DNA of 64,000 nucleotides from Agapanthus africanus (Eukaryota; Streptophyta; Magnoliopsida; Asparagales; Amaryllidaceae), in contig JASDDO010000026.1 of NCBI GenBank assembly GCA_030015575.1, positions 453,693,096 through 453,757,095 of the forward strand. The letters run 5' to 3'. The notes under the pieces were generated by a model that saw nothing but the letters and a program-made list of their open reading frames with translations, was not told where the DNA came from and did not search any database. Position numbers and translations under genes: made by a program. Shown one piece after another: positions 11,196-22,683 of the stretch; within the stretch, counting starts at the first letter, position 1, and each line of letters begins with the position of its first letter.

Positions 11196-12816
11196 CTAGT
11201 TTACAAAAAGGTGCGGATATCTTGCACGCATTTCATCTTCCCTTTCCCACGTGGATTCTCCTGGAGTGTCTTTTCTCTACATTACCCGGACTAAGTTAAC
11301 TTCCTTGTTCCGAAGTGTCTTCACTTTCCTGTCCAGGATCTCCACAGGTTGTTGCTCACAAGACAAGTCGGGCTGTATAGTGAGCTCGGAATGATCAAGT
11401 ACATGGCTGGGGTCACTCACATACTTTCTGAGTTGGGATATGTGGAACACGTTATGCACTCCTTCCAATGAGGGTGGAAGCGCTAATCGGTATGCCACTT
11501 CACCGACTCGTTCGAGTATGTCGAACGGTCCAATGTATCTCGGACTCAATTTACCCCGTCTTCCAAATCGGATCACTCCGCGGTTCGGAGATATCTTCAA
11601 GAATACATGGTCTCCTGGCTGAAACTCCAAGTGTCGTCTCTTTGCATCAGCCCAGTGTTTCTGTCTATCTTGGGCTATGCGCATTCTTTCCCTGATAGTA
11701 CGAACCACATCAACGGTCGCTACTATCATCTCTGGTCCAAGAAGTTACCTATCTCCGATGTCGTCCCAACTTAATGGTGATCGACACTTCCTTCCATATA
11801 ATGCTGCAAAAGGTGCCATTCCTATGCTTGCTTGGTAACTGTTGTTGTATGCGAACTCCACAAGATGCAGGTGATCTTCCCACGATCCTTTAAAGTCTAG
11901 CATACATGCTCTGAGCATATCTTCCAAGATCTGAATAGTTCGTTCCGACTGACCATCTGTTTGTGGATGATAAGCCGTGCTGAAGTTCAGACTTGTTCCC
12001 AAGCTAGCTTGCAGACTCTGCCAAAATTGCGATCGGAACCCGGTGTCACGATCGGAGACAATGCAGACCGGTACTCCATGAAGTCTCACAATTTCCTGTA
12101 TGAGTTCATGGGTATCAGAGATAGTACATTATGAAGTGTTTAAATCTTAATTAGATTATTACCTCCATGTACTTCTTTGCTAGTGTCTCAGTTGATTGAC
12201 CAACTCGAAATGGGATGAAGTGAGCCGACTTTGTGAGTCGATCCACAATGACTCATATCGCATCGTTACCCTTTGTGCTGCGAGGAAGAGCAGTTACAAA
12301 GTCCATCGTGATGTGTTTCCACTTCCATTCTGGGATTGGTAACGATTGAAGTAGTCCAGCTGTCCTGTGATGTTCAGCCTTTACTTGTTGACACACCAAA
12401 CATTTTGCGACGCTTCTGGCTACTTCACGCTTCATTCCATGCCACCAATAGTTCTGACGTAGATCTTTGTACATTTTGGTACCTCCAGGATGTACTGAGT
12501 AGGGAGAGCTGTGAGCTTCTTTCATTAACTCTTCCCGAACAGGACCTTTTGGTACACACAATCTGCTGCCGTATCTCAAAGATCCGTCTTCATGGATGAT
12601 GAAATCTGTTCTGAGTCCATTCTCTACTTGTTCTCTGGTCTTTTGCAACTTAGCATCGCTGGCTTGAGCTGTTTTGATCTGATTGACAATGGTTGATTGA
12701 ACTTGTAGATTCATCAAACTTGAAGTATCACCTGGCATGACTACTTCAATCTCCATCTGATGTAAGTCTTGCTGAAGCTTCCACTGAGTGGTGAGATTCA
12801 ATGATAATGGTTGGCG
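11196..12816 (-). pseudogene. Integrase with chromodomain of G1, interrupted
   Basis: The integrase would insert the DNA copy, and the chromodomain would steer it to marked chromatin. In order: an HHCC zinc finger (HPGG ... CLVC, about 12490-12400), catalytic DFVTALP near 12290, IVSDRD near 12055, the glutamate in NQ-type helix ILEDMLRAC near 11910, a C-terminal GPF-type domain to about 11400, and a chromodomain ending TWEREDEMRARYPHLF at about 11200. Breaks are a TGA at 12253 (position usually Trp), a TAA at 11745, and a TAG at 11277 inside the chromodomain (position usually Trp). Past the TAG the frame stays open to the natural stop at 11196. An intron-like insert lies at 12096-12162. The D-D-E residues all remain. 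Confidence 0.85.
12096..12162 (-). other. Intron-like insertion in G1 integrase (67 bp)
   Basis: On the - strand it starts GTAATAATCT and ends CTCATACAG. It separates LAKKYME from EIVRLHGVP, two blocks that are adjacent in related plant integrases. It is AT-rich and contains stops in the pol frame. Its length is not a multiple of three, so it would shift the frame if retained. Confidence 0.7.
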
Positions 12817-14133
12817 ACTAAGAGCATCAGGTACTACGTTCACCTTTCCTGGGTGATATTGCAAGTTGATGTCAAAGTCCGCCATGAGTTCTAACCATCT
12901 TCTCTGTCGCATATTCAACTCCTTCTGAGTAAACACATACTTCAGACTTTTATGATCTGTGTAGATGTTCACTCGTTCACCAAGTAGGTAATGACACCAA
13001 ATCTTGAGAGCAAAGATGACGGCTGCCAACTCCAAATCATGCGTCGGATAATTGCGCTCATGAGTCTTCAGTTGTCTTGAAGCATAAACCACAACCTTTC
13101 CGTGCTGATGTAGAACACATCCTAATCCCTTACCGGATGCATCGCAATGCGTTTCGAATCCTCCAGATTGATCCGGTATTACGAGAATAGGTGCAGATGT
13201 CAGTATTGACTTGAGTTCTACGAAAGCTTGCTCGTATGCTTCTGACCACACAAATTCTTCATCTTTTCGTGTGAGCTTGGTCAGGGGTGTTGCTATCTTT
13301 GAGAATCCTTCAATGAACCTTCTGTAATATCCAGCTAAGCCCAAGAAACTTCGAATATCCTTCACTGACTTTGGTGTAGGCCATTCGCTAACTGCCGAAA
13401 CTTTCGCTGGATCCACAGAGATTCCTTCTCCTGATACGATATGTCCAAGAAAACCAACTTGATTTAGCCAAAACTCGCACTTGCTGTACTTGGCATAAAG
13501 CTTATGTTATCGAAGAGTTTTCAGGACAATTCGTAGATGCTCTGCATGCTCTTTCCGATTCTTAGAATATACCAGGATGTCGTCGATGAAGATGACAACA
13601 AACCTGTCTAAATACTCCCGGAAAACTTGGTTCATTAGGTTCATGAATATTGCTGGTGCATTGGTCACTCCAAATGGCATCACTAGAAATTCATAATGTC
13701 CATAGCGAGTTCTGAAAGCTGTTTTGTGAATATCAGCTTCCTTGACCTTCACCTGATGATAACCTGAACGAAGATCCAATTTAGAGAAAACACAAGATCC
13801 ACTTAGCTGATCGAATAAATCATCGATGCGCGGAAGTAGATACTTGTTCTTTATAGTGACTTCGTTCAAGGCCCTATAATCGATGCACATTCTGTATGAA
13901 CCTTCCTTCTTCTTCACCAGTAGCACAGGTGCTCCCCAACTTGAAGTGCTGGGACGAATCCATCCTTTCGCCAATAATTCGTCCAACTGTGTTCGAACTT
14001 CCTTCAAACCTTCCGGACTTAGTCTATAAGGTGCTTTGATCACCGGTTGTGCTCCTGGTACTAAGTCAATACTGAATTCAAGAGCTTGATCGGGAGGCAA
14101 ACCTGATATATCGTCAGGAAATACATCGTCGAA
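12817..14133 (-). pseudogene. Reverse transcriptase-RNase H of G1
   Basis: This would copy element RNA into DNA. RT motifs run in order: [19 protein letters not shown] at about 13950, MCIDYRALN at 13880, [10 protein letters not shown] at 13770, [10 protein letters not shown] at 13670 and the catalytic FIDDILVYS at about 13580. RNase H follows with [11 protein letters not shown] near 13150, the DLELAAV helix and YTDHKSLKY near 12960, ending at [12 protein letters not shown] at 14134 separates it from the protease, and a TAA at 13507-13509 lies between fingers/palm and thumb. The frame is otherwise continuous. Active-site residues are present but the gene is dead. Confidence 0.9.
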
Positions 14134-14969
14134 CTATCGAACTACCTCTGGTCTTGATTCTTCCTCTGCTTGAGCTGCTGCAATTACTGCTTCTCTTGGC
14201 TTCGCTTTGTAGGTACTTGGCTCCAGTGTACGGTCTCCACTCTTAAAATAGAAGACCGGATGGTCTGGAATCTCGAATACTACCCTCCTTTGACGACAGT
14301 CGATGGTAGCATAAAAGGTTCCAAGCCAATCCATTCCTAGAACCACATCGAAGTTCGGTATGTCCAGTACTTTGAAGTCAGCATAAAACTCTCGACTGCA
14401 GACGACGACTGGATACAGGCTGTATCCCATAGTTGCCTTTAGAACGCCATTTCCGGAACTGACATTCCAGCTGGATACAAGCGGTGAGACTGGAATCGCA
14501 TGGGTTCGGACAAACCGTTGCGACATAAAGCAGTGAGATGCTCCAGTATCAAACAGTGCAAGTGCAGGTAGTGAAGCTACTAGGATTGTACCTAAGGTAT
14601 ACGGGATATGTTTTAGGTATAGGGAAAGTGTGTAGGTAAACAAGACTAAAAGATAAGTTTGAGAAGGAAGTTTACCAGTAATGACTTGGCCAGTGGCCTC
14701 AGCTTCTTCCACAGACATCATGAAAGCCTGGCGTTTTGGCACATTCCTCCTGGCCTGAGGAGCATTCCTCGGAACGTTCCTTTGAGCTTGATGGAACTGT
14801 CGAGGAGGTGGTGCAGCTTGTGGTCCCCTGGGTGGTGCAGGCAGTGCAAGTCTGGGAGTAGGTGCCTGAAGAGCTGGTCGCTGCGGATAGGTAATTGCTA
14901 GCCTGGGTGCAGCAACTGGGTTCTGTCTTTGAGGACAAGACCCAATATCGTGAGTAGCTGAGCCGCAGA
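14134..14969 (-). pseudogene. Second zinc knuckle and protease of G1
   Basis: The frame opens with CLVCGSATHDIGSC (CX2CX4HX4C, near 14980-14940), a second CCHC knuckle after the one in the Gag piece. A Pro/Arg-rich linker follows, then the aspartic protease with LFDTGASHCFMS near 14540 and VVLGMDWL near 14335. This frame is offset from the upstream Gag frame, with the break in a short C/T run near 14975-14985, consistent with loss of one base. An intron-like insertion lies at 14592-14675, just before the protease core. It ends at TAG 14134, after which RT continues in the same frame. Confidence 0.85.
14592..14675 (-). other. Intron-like insertion before G1 protease (84 bp)
   Basis: On the - strand it starts GTAAACTTCC and ends ATACCTTAG. 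It separates GQVIT from TILVASLPALALFDTGAS. Related plant proteases have these joined directly through one Gly, and the splice position would leave that Gly. Its length is a multiple of three and it has no stop in frame, so it reads through as a Leu/Tyr-rich stretch not seen in relatives. Confidence 0.7.
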
Positions 14970-15920
14970 CTAAGCAAAGGGGTTGGCTCGACGGCAGTCC
15001 TTCATCATATGTCCAGCTCTCTTGCAGTAGGTACAAAAGGCTGGGCTAGGACGATGGGTTGGCACTCCGGGTCGCCTTGGCACGAAAGGTGGTCTGGACG
15101 AGGCTCCACCTGCCATCTGGTTGGCAGGGCATTTGACTCCTGCAGACTGGGGTCTGCCCCTCTCTTTTATTACTGCCTCATAACTGCGGGCAGCTTCTAG
15201 AGTATCCTCATGAGTCAAGAACTTTCCTGTTGCTAGAGCAGCCTTAATCTCTGTGTCCAAACCTTGTTGGAAGCGACGGGCTCTGATATCGTCCGTCGGT
15301 ATCAAGTGTGCCGCGAATCTGTTTTAAGATTGTGTTAGCTGTGTTGTATGTGATAATTAAAAATTGAACTATTGTGACATATCTTACCGGCTTAACATGG
15401 TGAATTCAGCATCGTATTCATCTACTGATTTATCCCACATTGAACCCTGTTGTAGATGAATAAACTGCTGCTCCATTGCAAACCTGGCAGTCACGGGGAA
15501 GTATTTCGCGTCGAACTTCTCGCGAAAGGTCTTCCATTCAATCGGTTGTACCAGACGGTTTTCTTCTGCCTTCCACCAGTTGCGAGCATTATTCGTGAGC
15601 TGTAGTTTTGCTACACGGACCCAAGCGTTGTCTGGCACTTGAGCTGCTGCCAGATCGTCTTCGATGCTTTTTGCCCATTCTTCCGCTTCAAGAGGGCTTC
15701 CTTTACCAGAGAACTGCTTGGGATGTAAAGCCCTGAATTGCTTTACTCCCGGTGCGTCAGTCTCGGAACGGTTCAAAAGTTGTTGTTGTCCCTCGAAGAG
15801 ACTGCGAATCGCCTCAAACAGCATTGTTTACTCAGTGGGTGGTGCAGGAATAGCTGGTGTAAGAGGTAGTGCTAAAGGGGTGTTGTTGACGTTGGTGTTG
15901 GTGTTGTTCGGGGAATCCAT
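14970..15920 (-). pseudogene. Gag of G1
   Basis: This would be the structural particle protein. The likely start is ATG at 15918-15920, with an Asn/Thr/Pro-rich N-terminus. A TAA at 15828-15830 stops it early, and an ATG two codons later reopens the frame. The capsid core (FSGKGSPLEAEEWAKSIE, NNARNWW, FREKFDAKYFP) spans about 15720-15490. The CCHC knuckle CTYCKRAGHMMKDC lies near 15030. A 69-bp intron-like insert interrupts it at 15319-15387, between TMLSR and AAHL. The frame ends at 14970, where a small indel moves the rest into another frame. Confidence 0.85.
15319..15387 (-). other. Intron-like insertion in G1 gag (69 bp)
   Basis: On the - strand it starts GTAAGATATG (a good plant 5' splice site) and ends TTAAAACAG. 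It is AT-rich and contains in-frame stops. It falls in the conserved LSR-x-A-x-H-L motif of plant gypsy capsids and, if removed, leaves that motif intact in frame. Its length is a multiple of three. Confidence 0.75.
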
Positions 15921-16133
15921 AACCCTGAAGGAAAAATTTGGGTTAGGACAGATTCAAATGCATGAAACGATAAGATTCAAGGAATAGAAATTTGCAAGAT
16001 TCAAGGAACATGAATTGTAAAGAATGTTTTAGTTGCTGGTTCTTGTGTTATATTGCTTAGGTTGTTCACGCAGACCAGAACTGCATGACAGGGATTCATA
16101 CAGCTCTGACCTGCATGGGCCACCAACAAAACC
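15921..16133 (-). other. Leader of G1 with weak primer-site match
   Basis: This is the 5' untranslated region between the 5' LTR and gag. The expected initiator-Met primer site TGGTATCAGAGC is not seen. The nearest match on the - strand is CAGGTCAGAGCTG at about 16101-16113, 20 bases further from the LTR than usual and lacking the TAT. The site has probably mutated, or the primer differs. Confidence 0.45.
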
Positions 16134-18750
16134 TGTCACGCCCCGCTTTCTAATGTACGGCGAAGGGGACGCGGCGAGGTCTGCTACGTGTGTACTCAGA
16201 AGTACATACGCTAAGCGTAGCTAAGCAATATAGGAATAAATACACAAGAGACAAGAGTATAAAAAGAACAACAACTTTTATTTATTAACATTCTTTGTAC
16301 AATACATGAAAAGGAAGTACAACTGAAATAAAGATGCCTAAATAGTGGAATAATAGGAAATGTAAAGTACTGGAAAGAAAAGTGTACAATGAAATTATAC
16401 TGCAGGGTCTTGAGTAAACTGCTCCAAGTCTTCTTGTGATGGCTCAACTTCTGCCGGGTCCAAATCACCTGACGACATTCAAAGAAGAGAGAAACAGAAT
16501 GTCGTCAGCGAACAGATCGCTCGGTAAGTCCCAAAGGTAAGAGGGAAGTAGAGAAGACAGAATAAGAAGATACATTTTAAAGTGTAAACTATTGTTGTAA
16601 TGTTATGTCAACGCTGTTGTTTGTACCTTGGTACAGAAGGATGCTAGTGTATACGAGGGGGGTCTCTATATGCTAGAGATCAGGGCAAACGGAAAGTACA
16701 AGGAACCGTTAAGACACGGTACAACAGCAACGGAATATAGGTTAGGTGTCTTAATCTGACCACCTCGTGCCACCTTTAACACCTTCCGTACCAATCTACC
16801 CCTTTAAACCCCGCGATGTCTTGTTTGTATTGTTATATTGTAAATTGTGTTGGTTGAATGATTGATTGGCTGACTGACCGAAACCATGATATCAGGAAAT
16901 GGTTATAACCGTAGTGTCATGTAAATGGAATACTGGAAATCAAGTAGAAGGAATATATCCATGGTTCGGTTCAGCCAGATTGTATAAACTGGTAATTGTA
17001 TTCATGGATTTATGTGTTCATATTGAATTGAAAACTTGTAGATTATGGATTGACTTGAATCATATTCAAGTCAGATTAATCAGACTCAAACCCGAGTCAG
17101 ACAATCAGAATTGTGAATCGAGGTCTTATAATTGTTAGGGTCCTTATTGTAATTTATAAAAAACTTGAGGGGGTTTTATGTAAAAATACTTTTATATACT
17201 TTTCAAAATACACCTCAAGTATTTATTTTTCGTCTTTAGAGTTGTGGATTTTATGTTATGACATTTCTAATGAAAATATCCTAGTTTCATAAATAATGGT
17301 ATTTATCTGTAATATTGATTATTTGAAGTTCATGGTGTTTTAGTGTAACCTTTATTCTTGTGATTTTTTAGAAAAAGGTGGAAAATTTTATATTATAATA
17401 AAATAGATATTTAAATGATGAATTTACATATATTTATACAAAAATAATTTTAATAAATATTTTATATTCCAAAAATCTCATTTTCTTAAGATGTCGTATT
17501 TTAAATCTTTCGAGACCGAATGCTCCTTGCGGAGGTCTGAATCTCACACTACTAGCCCGAGGGTGCGCGATAAACCGCACGATCCCAAACGGGTTCTCCA
17601 AAGATGGGTTGTAGCGGCGCTTGTAAAATACTAATTTTTTAGAAAACGGTTTTATAAATTAAAAGGTATTTATTTGAAAAGTGTAATTTTCCGTATTTTA
17701 GGTTCTAGGCTTTCCTAAGCCAACTAGCCTATTTCTAAATGGTCTAAACGACAAGTCATTAGAAGTCTCAAATCGCCTCTTCACCGTCAATTGTGGCTAG
17801 GTAAGTATAAGTGAGGAGAGAGGGATCCGCTCACGAATCATGAGGCGGGCCTTTTAAAGTTCCCAAGCTCACTTGCCTAGCCTAAACACCACAATGTCAG
17901 TTTAGATAAATGATCGATGTCCATAACTTATCGTATTTTCCTAGTAAGAAATATTTACTTAAAAGTGTAACAATCTAAAACCTTTTAAGAATGGTTTTAT
18001 GAAGATTATGGTATTTTAATGAAAAATTCGTTTTGTCGTATTCTAAGTTTTGATGATATCATTTTAGGGTTGTATTTGCGTGTGTGTGGAGGTAGGTCAT
18101 TACCTCGTGACTTATTTTAAGGTATAGTGAAGTTTAGGAGTTAAATATGATAAATTAAACATGAGGGTATTTAGGTGAAAGAATACGGTATTTACAAAAG
18201 TTATCATTTCATGTGTGAAAACTCATTCAAATTGATTTTTACAAGTTTAGTGATCAAGATGAACATGTTTAGGAATGATGGAATTGATTAGAAGAAGAAA
18301 AATAAACATTATGGTATTATTGTGAAACGAATACGATATTACAAAAAAGCTATCATTTCATGTGAGAAACTTTATCCAAATTAATTGTTATGTGACTAAT
18401 GGTCATCATGAATATGTTTAGGTATTATGGTATGGGTGACAAGTGAGATTTTGTAGAAAAAACGAATCGGAAATCGGTTTGTTCCGATTTCCGTCGGGTT
18501 TTAAAAAATCGTATTTTTAAGAAATAGAAAGAAGAAAGAACGGGACTTACGGGTTTCGATCTATACTAAAGGGTGTAGAGGAACAAGGTGAGTGGTCGAA
18601 GCTCTGTTTCGTCGCCGGTTGTTTCAAAGAACGTCGCCGGAAATCCGTCAGCGCTTCGCCGTGAACTCGGTTTCAAAGCACACATTTCTTGTAGAAATTT
18701 TGAGAGAGTAAACCTAGGGTTTTGGGATGAGAGGGTAGAGGGTAGGGGTT

Positions 18751-18758
18751 TATTTATA
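18751..18758 (-). promoter_or_regulatory. TATA box of G1 5' LTR
   Basis: The - strand reads TATAAATA, about 570 bases into the LTR, and is matched at 10609-10616 in the 3' LTR. It is the best core-promoter candidate for G1 transcription. Confidence 0.55.
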
Positions 18759-18930
18759 GGGTAGCTAGGGTAGGGTAGATGAAAGGTTTTTATTAAAAAA
18801 AAATGAAAAAATTAAAGAAAAATCATTAAAATTTGTATTAAATAGGATGTATTTATCATTTGAGAACCGATCAATTAAATTGGAGTTAACGGGGGGGTTG
18901 TGAAGACGAAAAGCGACAGATTTCATTTTG

Positions 18931-19003
18931 GGGACTCGGTCGTTCGGCCGAGTCCGGCCGGCGGCGCCGGCAGACTCGGCCGATCCCGGCCGAGTCCGGC
19001 GGC
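18931..19003. repeat. Expanded GC-rich hairpin block in G1 5' LTR
   Basis: Two GACTCGGCCG-type dyads lie in tandem, joined by CCGGCCGGCGGCGCCGG. The second (18973-18996) has perfect 10-bp arms and the loop ATCC. The first has one arm mutation (GGTCG). The 3' LTR has a single copy at 10789, so one LTR has gained or the other lost about 45 bp since insertion. Confidence 0.85.
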
Positions 19004-19135
19004 CAAATCGAAGGGGGTTTTCTGGTGGGGCTTATGGTATACTCCGTTTTTAGGGTTCAGTTCATCTTTTGGGAGTTATGGCCTGTGGACTGTTGGGCTT
19101 CCAAGAATTTTAAAAGAAAAATAATCTAAAAATAA

Positions 19136-19208
19136 TGTGGGGCATGGGATTAGAACTCTGGTGGCTTGGTTCAGCAGTGCAAGGTATTACCAATGAGCTA
19201 CAAGCTCC
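19136..19208 (-). other. tRNA-like module in 5' LTR of G1
   Basis: This is the LTR partner of 10951-11023. The A-box-like TAGCTCATTGG is unchanged. The B-box-like segment is GTTCTAATCCC, so the invariant CGA has changed. It sits upstream of the TATA box at 18751 in element orientation. Confidence 0.55.
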
Positions 19209-19325
19209 TTCTTGTAATTATTGTAGGAGAATAGATACTTAAAGTGATATCAGTAACATTAAATACTCCAAGTATACTTCAAATTTAAATCAAATTTATG
19301 TATACAAAAATTTGGAGTTGTTACA

Positions 19326-20821
19326 AGCATCCTTTTGGAATAATGATTTCATTTGAATATATGAAGCATATGTTTTTATTAAAATGAGTAACAAATAAAT
19401 ATGTGTCATTATGCTTCATTAATTCATAGAGTGATTCATCTTATGAGTCATTTGAAACATTAATGCAACATTAACTCCATGGATAATTCACTCTCATGAC
19501 TCATTAATCCAATAAATGCAAATCCCACCTTAGCCTCCAAGTCATCATACTTCTAGAAGCTTCTCGACAAATTACGAGAACGCCCCTCCTATCCGTGAAA
19601 ACACAGAAATACTTTAGACTGTATAAATTCAATAATCCGATACTAGAATCTGGCTTAAACCAAAGCCCGCTAGTAAAAACTGTCCGAACATCGTACGTGT
19701 GTAAAAACACGTATGTGTCCGAACCCTGTCATAAAACCATATGACCTCTATATCGTTTCACCCGAAGCAGGGAAACTCTCTGTGTGGGACTCTAAAGACT
19801 CGACACTACGCTGGCAGTGGGTTTAACCACAGACCGCAAGTGGCACTAGCTGTACGTAACGGTCCCTAAGTAGATGTCGATAAGAAGGACGATGAGGAAC
19901 CCATCCGAACTCCTACTGAGCCTGATGTGACAATTTCCATACAGTCCGGTCTGTTCGTCTAGGACTATCGCATATCGGGCCTAGGGGGCGGTAAACGTCA
20001 GACCGCTAATAGCGGTATAAGTCGTGTCGGAGTGAAGCCCATTACACCTTGAGAAACTACTGGAAGCCACCAGTAAATCTCGCTTGCCCTGGCCAGGGAC
20101 TTTGCGTAATAGCTCTCCATACACAGCACGATATCAACCCCCAATACCGGGAGAGACGAATCCTGTCTAACCGCCACTGCCTCCAAGTGCTTCGGGACTG
20201 CACCCAACTACTACCTGTTTGCACGACTCCTTTGAGCCATGGTAGGGTAGTAATCTAAGTACAGTAGGAACACACCCGAGGCGAAGTAGCAGTATCAAGT
20301 CGACAGACTAAGCTGTACTCATGTCACCTGGGAACTGCTATCTGACGATGGGTATAAATCCAACCTGCAGTTCCCGGTGAGTCCTGTCCGGTATACCCGT
20401 AACCTAACGAGCACCTGCATACTATCTCCAGTACGACGTACTGATGGCTGTGGGACAGACCATCTTCCTATGCTGGGATGAGAAGCGTATACACCAGTCT
20501 ACTCCGGAGTATCGATGCCCTATCTTGATAATCCTACGACCAGGGACCTGTATGGGATGTTGCTTATAGACTACCCAGCCCCCACTAGTGTGACTGCCAT
20601 CACAACGCTGGTAATCAAGCAAAGATCCTAAGGGCTTTACTAATATGTATAAGCGATACGTTACAAGAAACATATGCACATATTAAAGTAGACACAAACC
20701 AAGTAGCATACTACCATTTTTAGCAAGACCGTCAATACAACTGTGAATATCCCAAGCTTCCATTGAGTAATATACAAACTAGTATCATACAGTAATGGCC
20801 TCTAGGGCATAAACACTAACA
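19326..20821 (-). repeat. Right part of 3' LTR of copia F1
   Basis: It continues the LTR begun at 7521, with AGCAT at 19326-19330 as G1's second target duplication. Signatures shared with the A, B and C LTRs include CCTTTGAGCCATGGTAGGG near 20230 and TATCGATGCCC near 20511. It ends ACTAACA before the polypurine tract. A hairpin TACGTGT/ACACGTA lies at 19694-19713. It has no coding capacity. Confidence 0.85.
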
Positions 20822-20833
20822 ATCTCCCACTTG
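20822..20833 (-). other. Polypurine tract of F1
   Basis: The - strand reads CAAGTGGGAGAT directly before the LTR start TGTTAGTG. This is the usual Ty1/copia arrangement and sets F1's orientation. Confidence 0.85.
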
Positions 20834-20835
20834 CA

Positions 20836-22683
20836 CTAGGGCCATGTACTGGCATATCGCAGACCTATGATCTCGAATAGCCTCTCGAATTGCATCTGAG
20901 GAATGGCCTTTGTGAATGGATCAACAATGTTATTCTCTGTATCTACTCTCTTTACCTCGATCTCCCGGCGATCGACGATCTCCCTGATCAGGTGATACCG
21001 CCTTAAGATGTGTCTGGACTTCTGATGGGACCTGGGTTCCTTCGCTAAAGCTATAGCGCCGTTGTTGTCGCAATACAGAGGTATTGGACCAACACTGGTA
21101 GGAACTACCTGAAGTTCTGTGAGGAACTTCTTCATCCAGACAGCTTCTTTTGTGGCATCGCAAGCAGCTATATACTCCGCTTCCATCGTTGAGTCAGCAA
21201 CGGTATCCTGCTTGGAACTCTTCCAACAGACCGCCCCTCCATTGAGGGTAAACACATAACCCGACATGGATTTGGAGTCATCCTTATCACTCTGGAAGCT
21301 GGAGTCGGCTAAGGCCTCGATCTGGAGGTCTTTTCCGCCATACACCAAGAACATCTCCTTAGTCCTCCTCAGGTACTTGAGAATGTTCTTTACTGCTATC
21401 CAGTGCTTCTCCCCTGGGTTTGCCTGATACCGGCTTACAACGCTTAATGCGTATGCTACATCTGGTCTAGTACATAACATCGCATACATTATAGATCCTA
21501 CCGCAGAAGCGTAGGGTATAATCGACATGCGATCCCTTTCCAAATCAGTCTTAGGAGACATCTCTTTGGAAATGGTGATTCCATGACAAGCCGGTAGGTT
21601 ACCGCGCTTAGAATCTTCCATACTAAATCTTTTCAATATGGTGTTTATGTACCTGGACTTCGAAAGTCCCAACATCCTCTTTGATCTATCACGATAGATC
21701 TGGATCCCCAGAATGTAGGTAGCATCACCCAGGTCCTTCATGGAGAACTTCCGTGACAAGAATCTTTTGACTGACTGTAGCATAGGAATATCATTTCCTA
21801 TTAGGAGAATGTCATCCACGTACAAGACGAGAAATACAACAACTCTCTCTACAATCTTACTGTATATGCATGGTTCATCTGGATTTTTGATAAAGTCGAA
21901 TTCTTTGACAGTATCATCAAAACAGATGTTCCAACTCCGCGATGCCTACTTTAGTCCATAAATGGACTTAAGCAACTTGCACACTTTACCGCTGCTCCCA
22001 CTCTGAATGAATCCCTCTGGTTGATCCATATAGACGCACTCTTCCAAATTACCATTTAGAAAAGCCGTCTTTACATCCATCTGCCAGATCTCATAATCGT
22101 GGAAGGCAGCAATGGCAAGAAGGACCCGAATGGATTTGAGCATAGCTACTGGAGAAAAGCTTTCGTCATAGTCCAAACTAGGTCTTTGACGGAAACCCTT
22201 TGCAATAAGTCTAGCCTTATAGGTTTCAACCTGTCTATCTACACCAATCTTCTTTCTGAAGATCCATTTGCATCCTACGGGTTTTACCCCATCTGGAGCA
22301 ATGTCCAAAGTCCATACTTTGTTAGTGTACATGGACTCCATTTCGGTCCGCATTGCATCCAGCCATTTTACCGAGTCGCCGCTCTGAATGGCTTGCTGGA
22401 AGCTAGTAGGGTCATCATTATCAATGATGCAATCTTCTCGATCTCCGTCTATGAGAAAACCGTAGTATCTCTTGGGCGGATGAGACTGCCTACTACTTCT
22501 GCGGATAGGCGTTGGTATGTCCCTTTCTTCTGAAACCTCTTGTTCTACCAAACTTTCAGTAACAACTTATGGTTCTGGAATTTCTTCCAGTTCTACTGCG
22601 CTCCCACTCTTCTGATTTTCTAAAAATTCAGCTTCTAAGAAGTGGGCATGATGAGAAACAAAAACCTTTTGTTCCTCTGCGCT
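20836..22683 (-). pseudogene. Truncated RT-RNase H of Ty1/copia element F1
   Basis: This is the C-terminal half of a copia polyprotein of the Tork/Angela type. From the upstream end: an integrase-RT linker (KVFVSHHAHFLE), RRSSRQSHPPKRYYGF, the RT core with QMDVKTAFLNGNLEE near 22070, YGLK near 21955 and catalytic YVDDILLIGN near 21810, then RNase H ([13 protein letters not shown] near 21220, STMEAEY, CDNNGAIALAKEPRSHQKSRHI). Breaks are a TAA at 22567-22569 and a TAA at 21946-21948 just after YGLK, both at positions usually Gln. Integrase, protease and gag are missing: at 22683 the sequence switches to LTR DNA of F2. Confidence 0.9.

Larger units (their letters stand above)
7981..19325 (-). 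mobile_element. Complete Tekay/Del-like Ty3/gypsy element G1
   Basis: Both LTRs, both 5-bp target duplications, a polypurine tract and a collinear gag-protease-RT-RNase H-integrase-chromodomain order are present, all read from the - strand. The left LTR (7981-11140) is therefore the 3' LTR and the right one (16134-19325) the 5' LTR. The LTRs differ visibly at scattered sites and by an insertion near 18955, so the insertion is not recent. The polyprotein has nonsense codons at 15828, 14134, 13507, 12253, 11745 and 11277 and a 1-bp frameshift near 14975-14985. It is dead as a protein source. Three intron-like insertions are listed separately. It sits inside the LTR of F1. Confidence 0.95.
16134..19325 (-). 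repeat. 5' LTR of G1
   Basis: Runs from TGTCACGCCCCG to AGTTGTTACA, 3192 bp, collinear with 7981-11140. It holds the promoter that would drive the element. It differs by scattered substitutions, by loss of about 12 bases near 17620 (CTTTGCAAAGATTG present only in the other LTR), and by a GC-rich hairpin expansion at 18931-19003. Confidence 0.95.
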
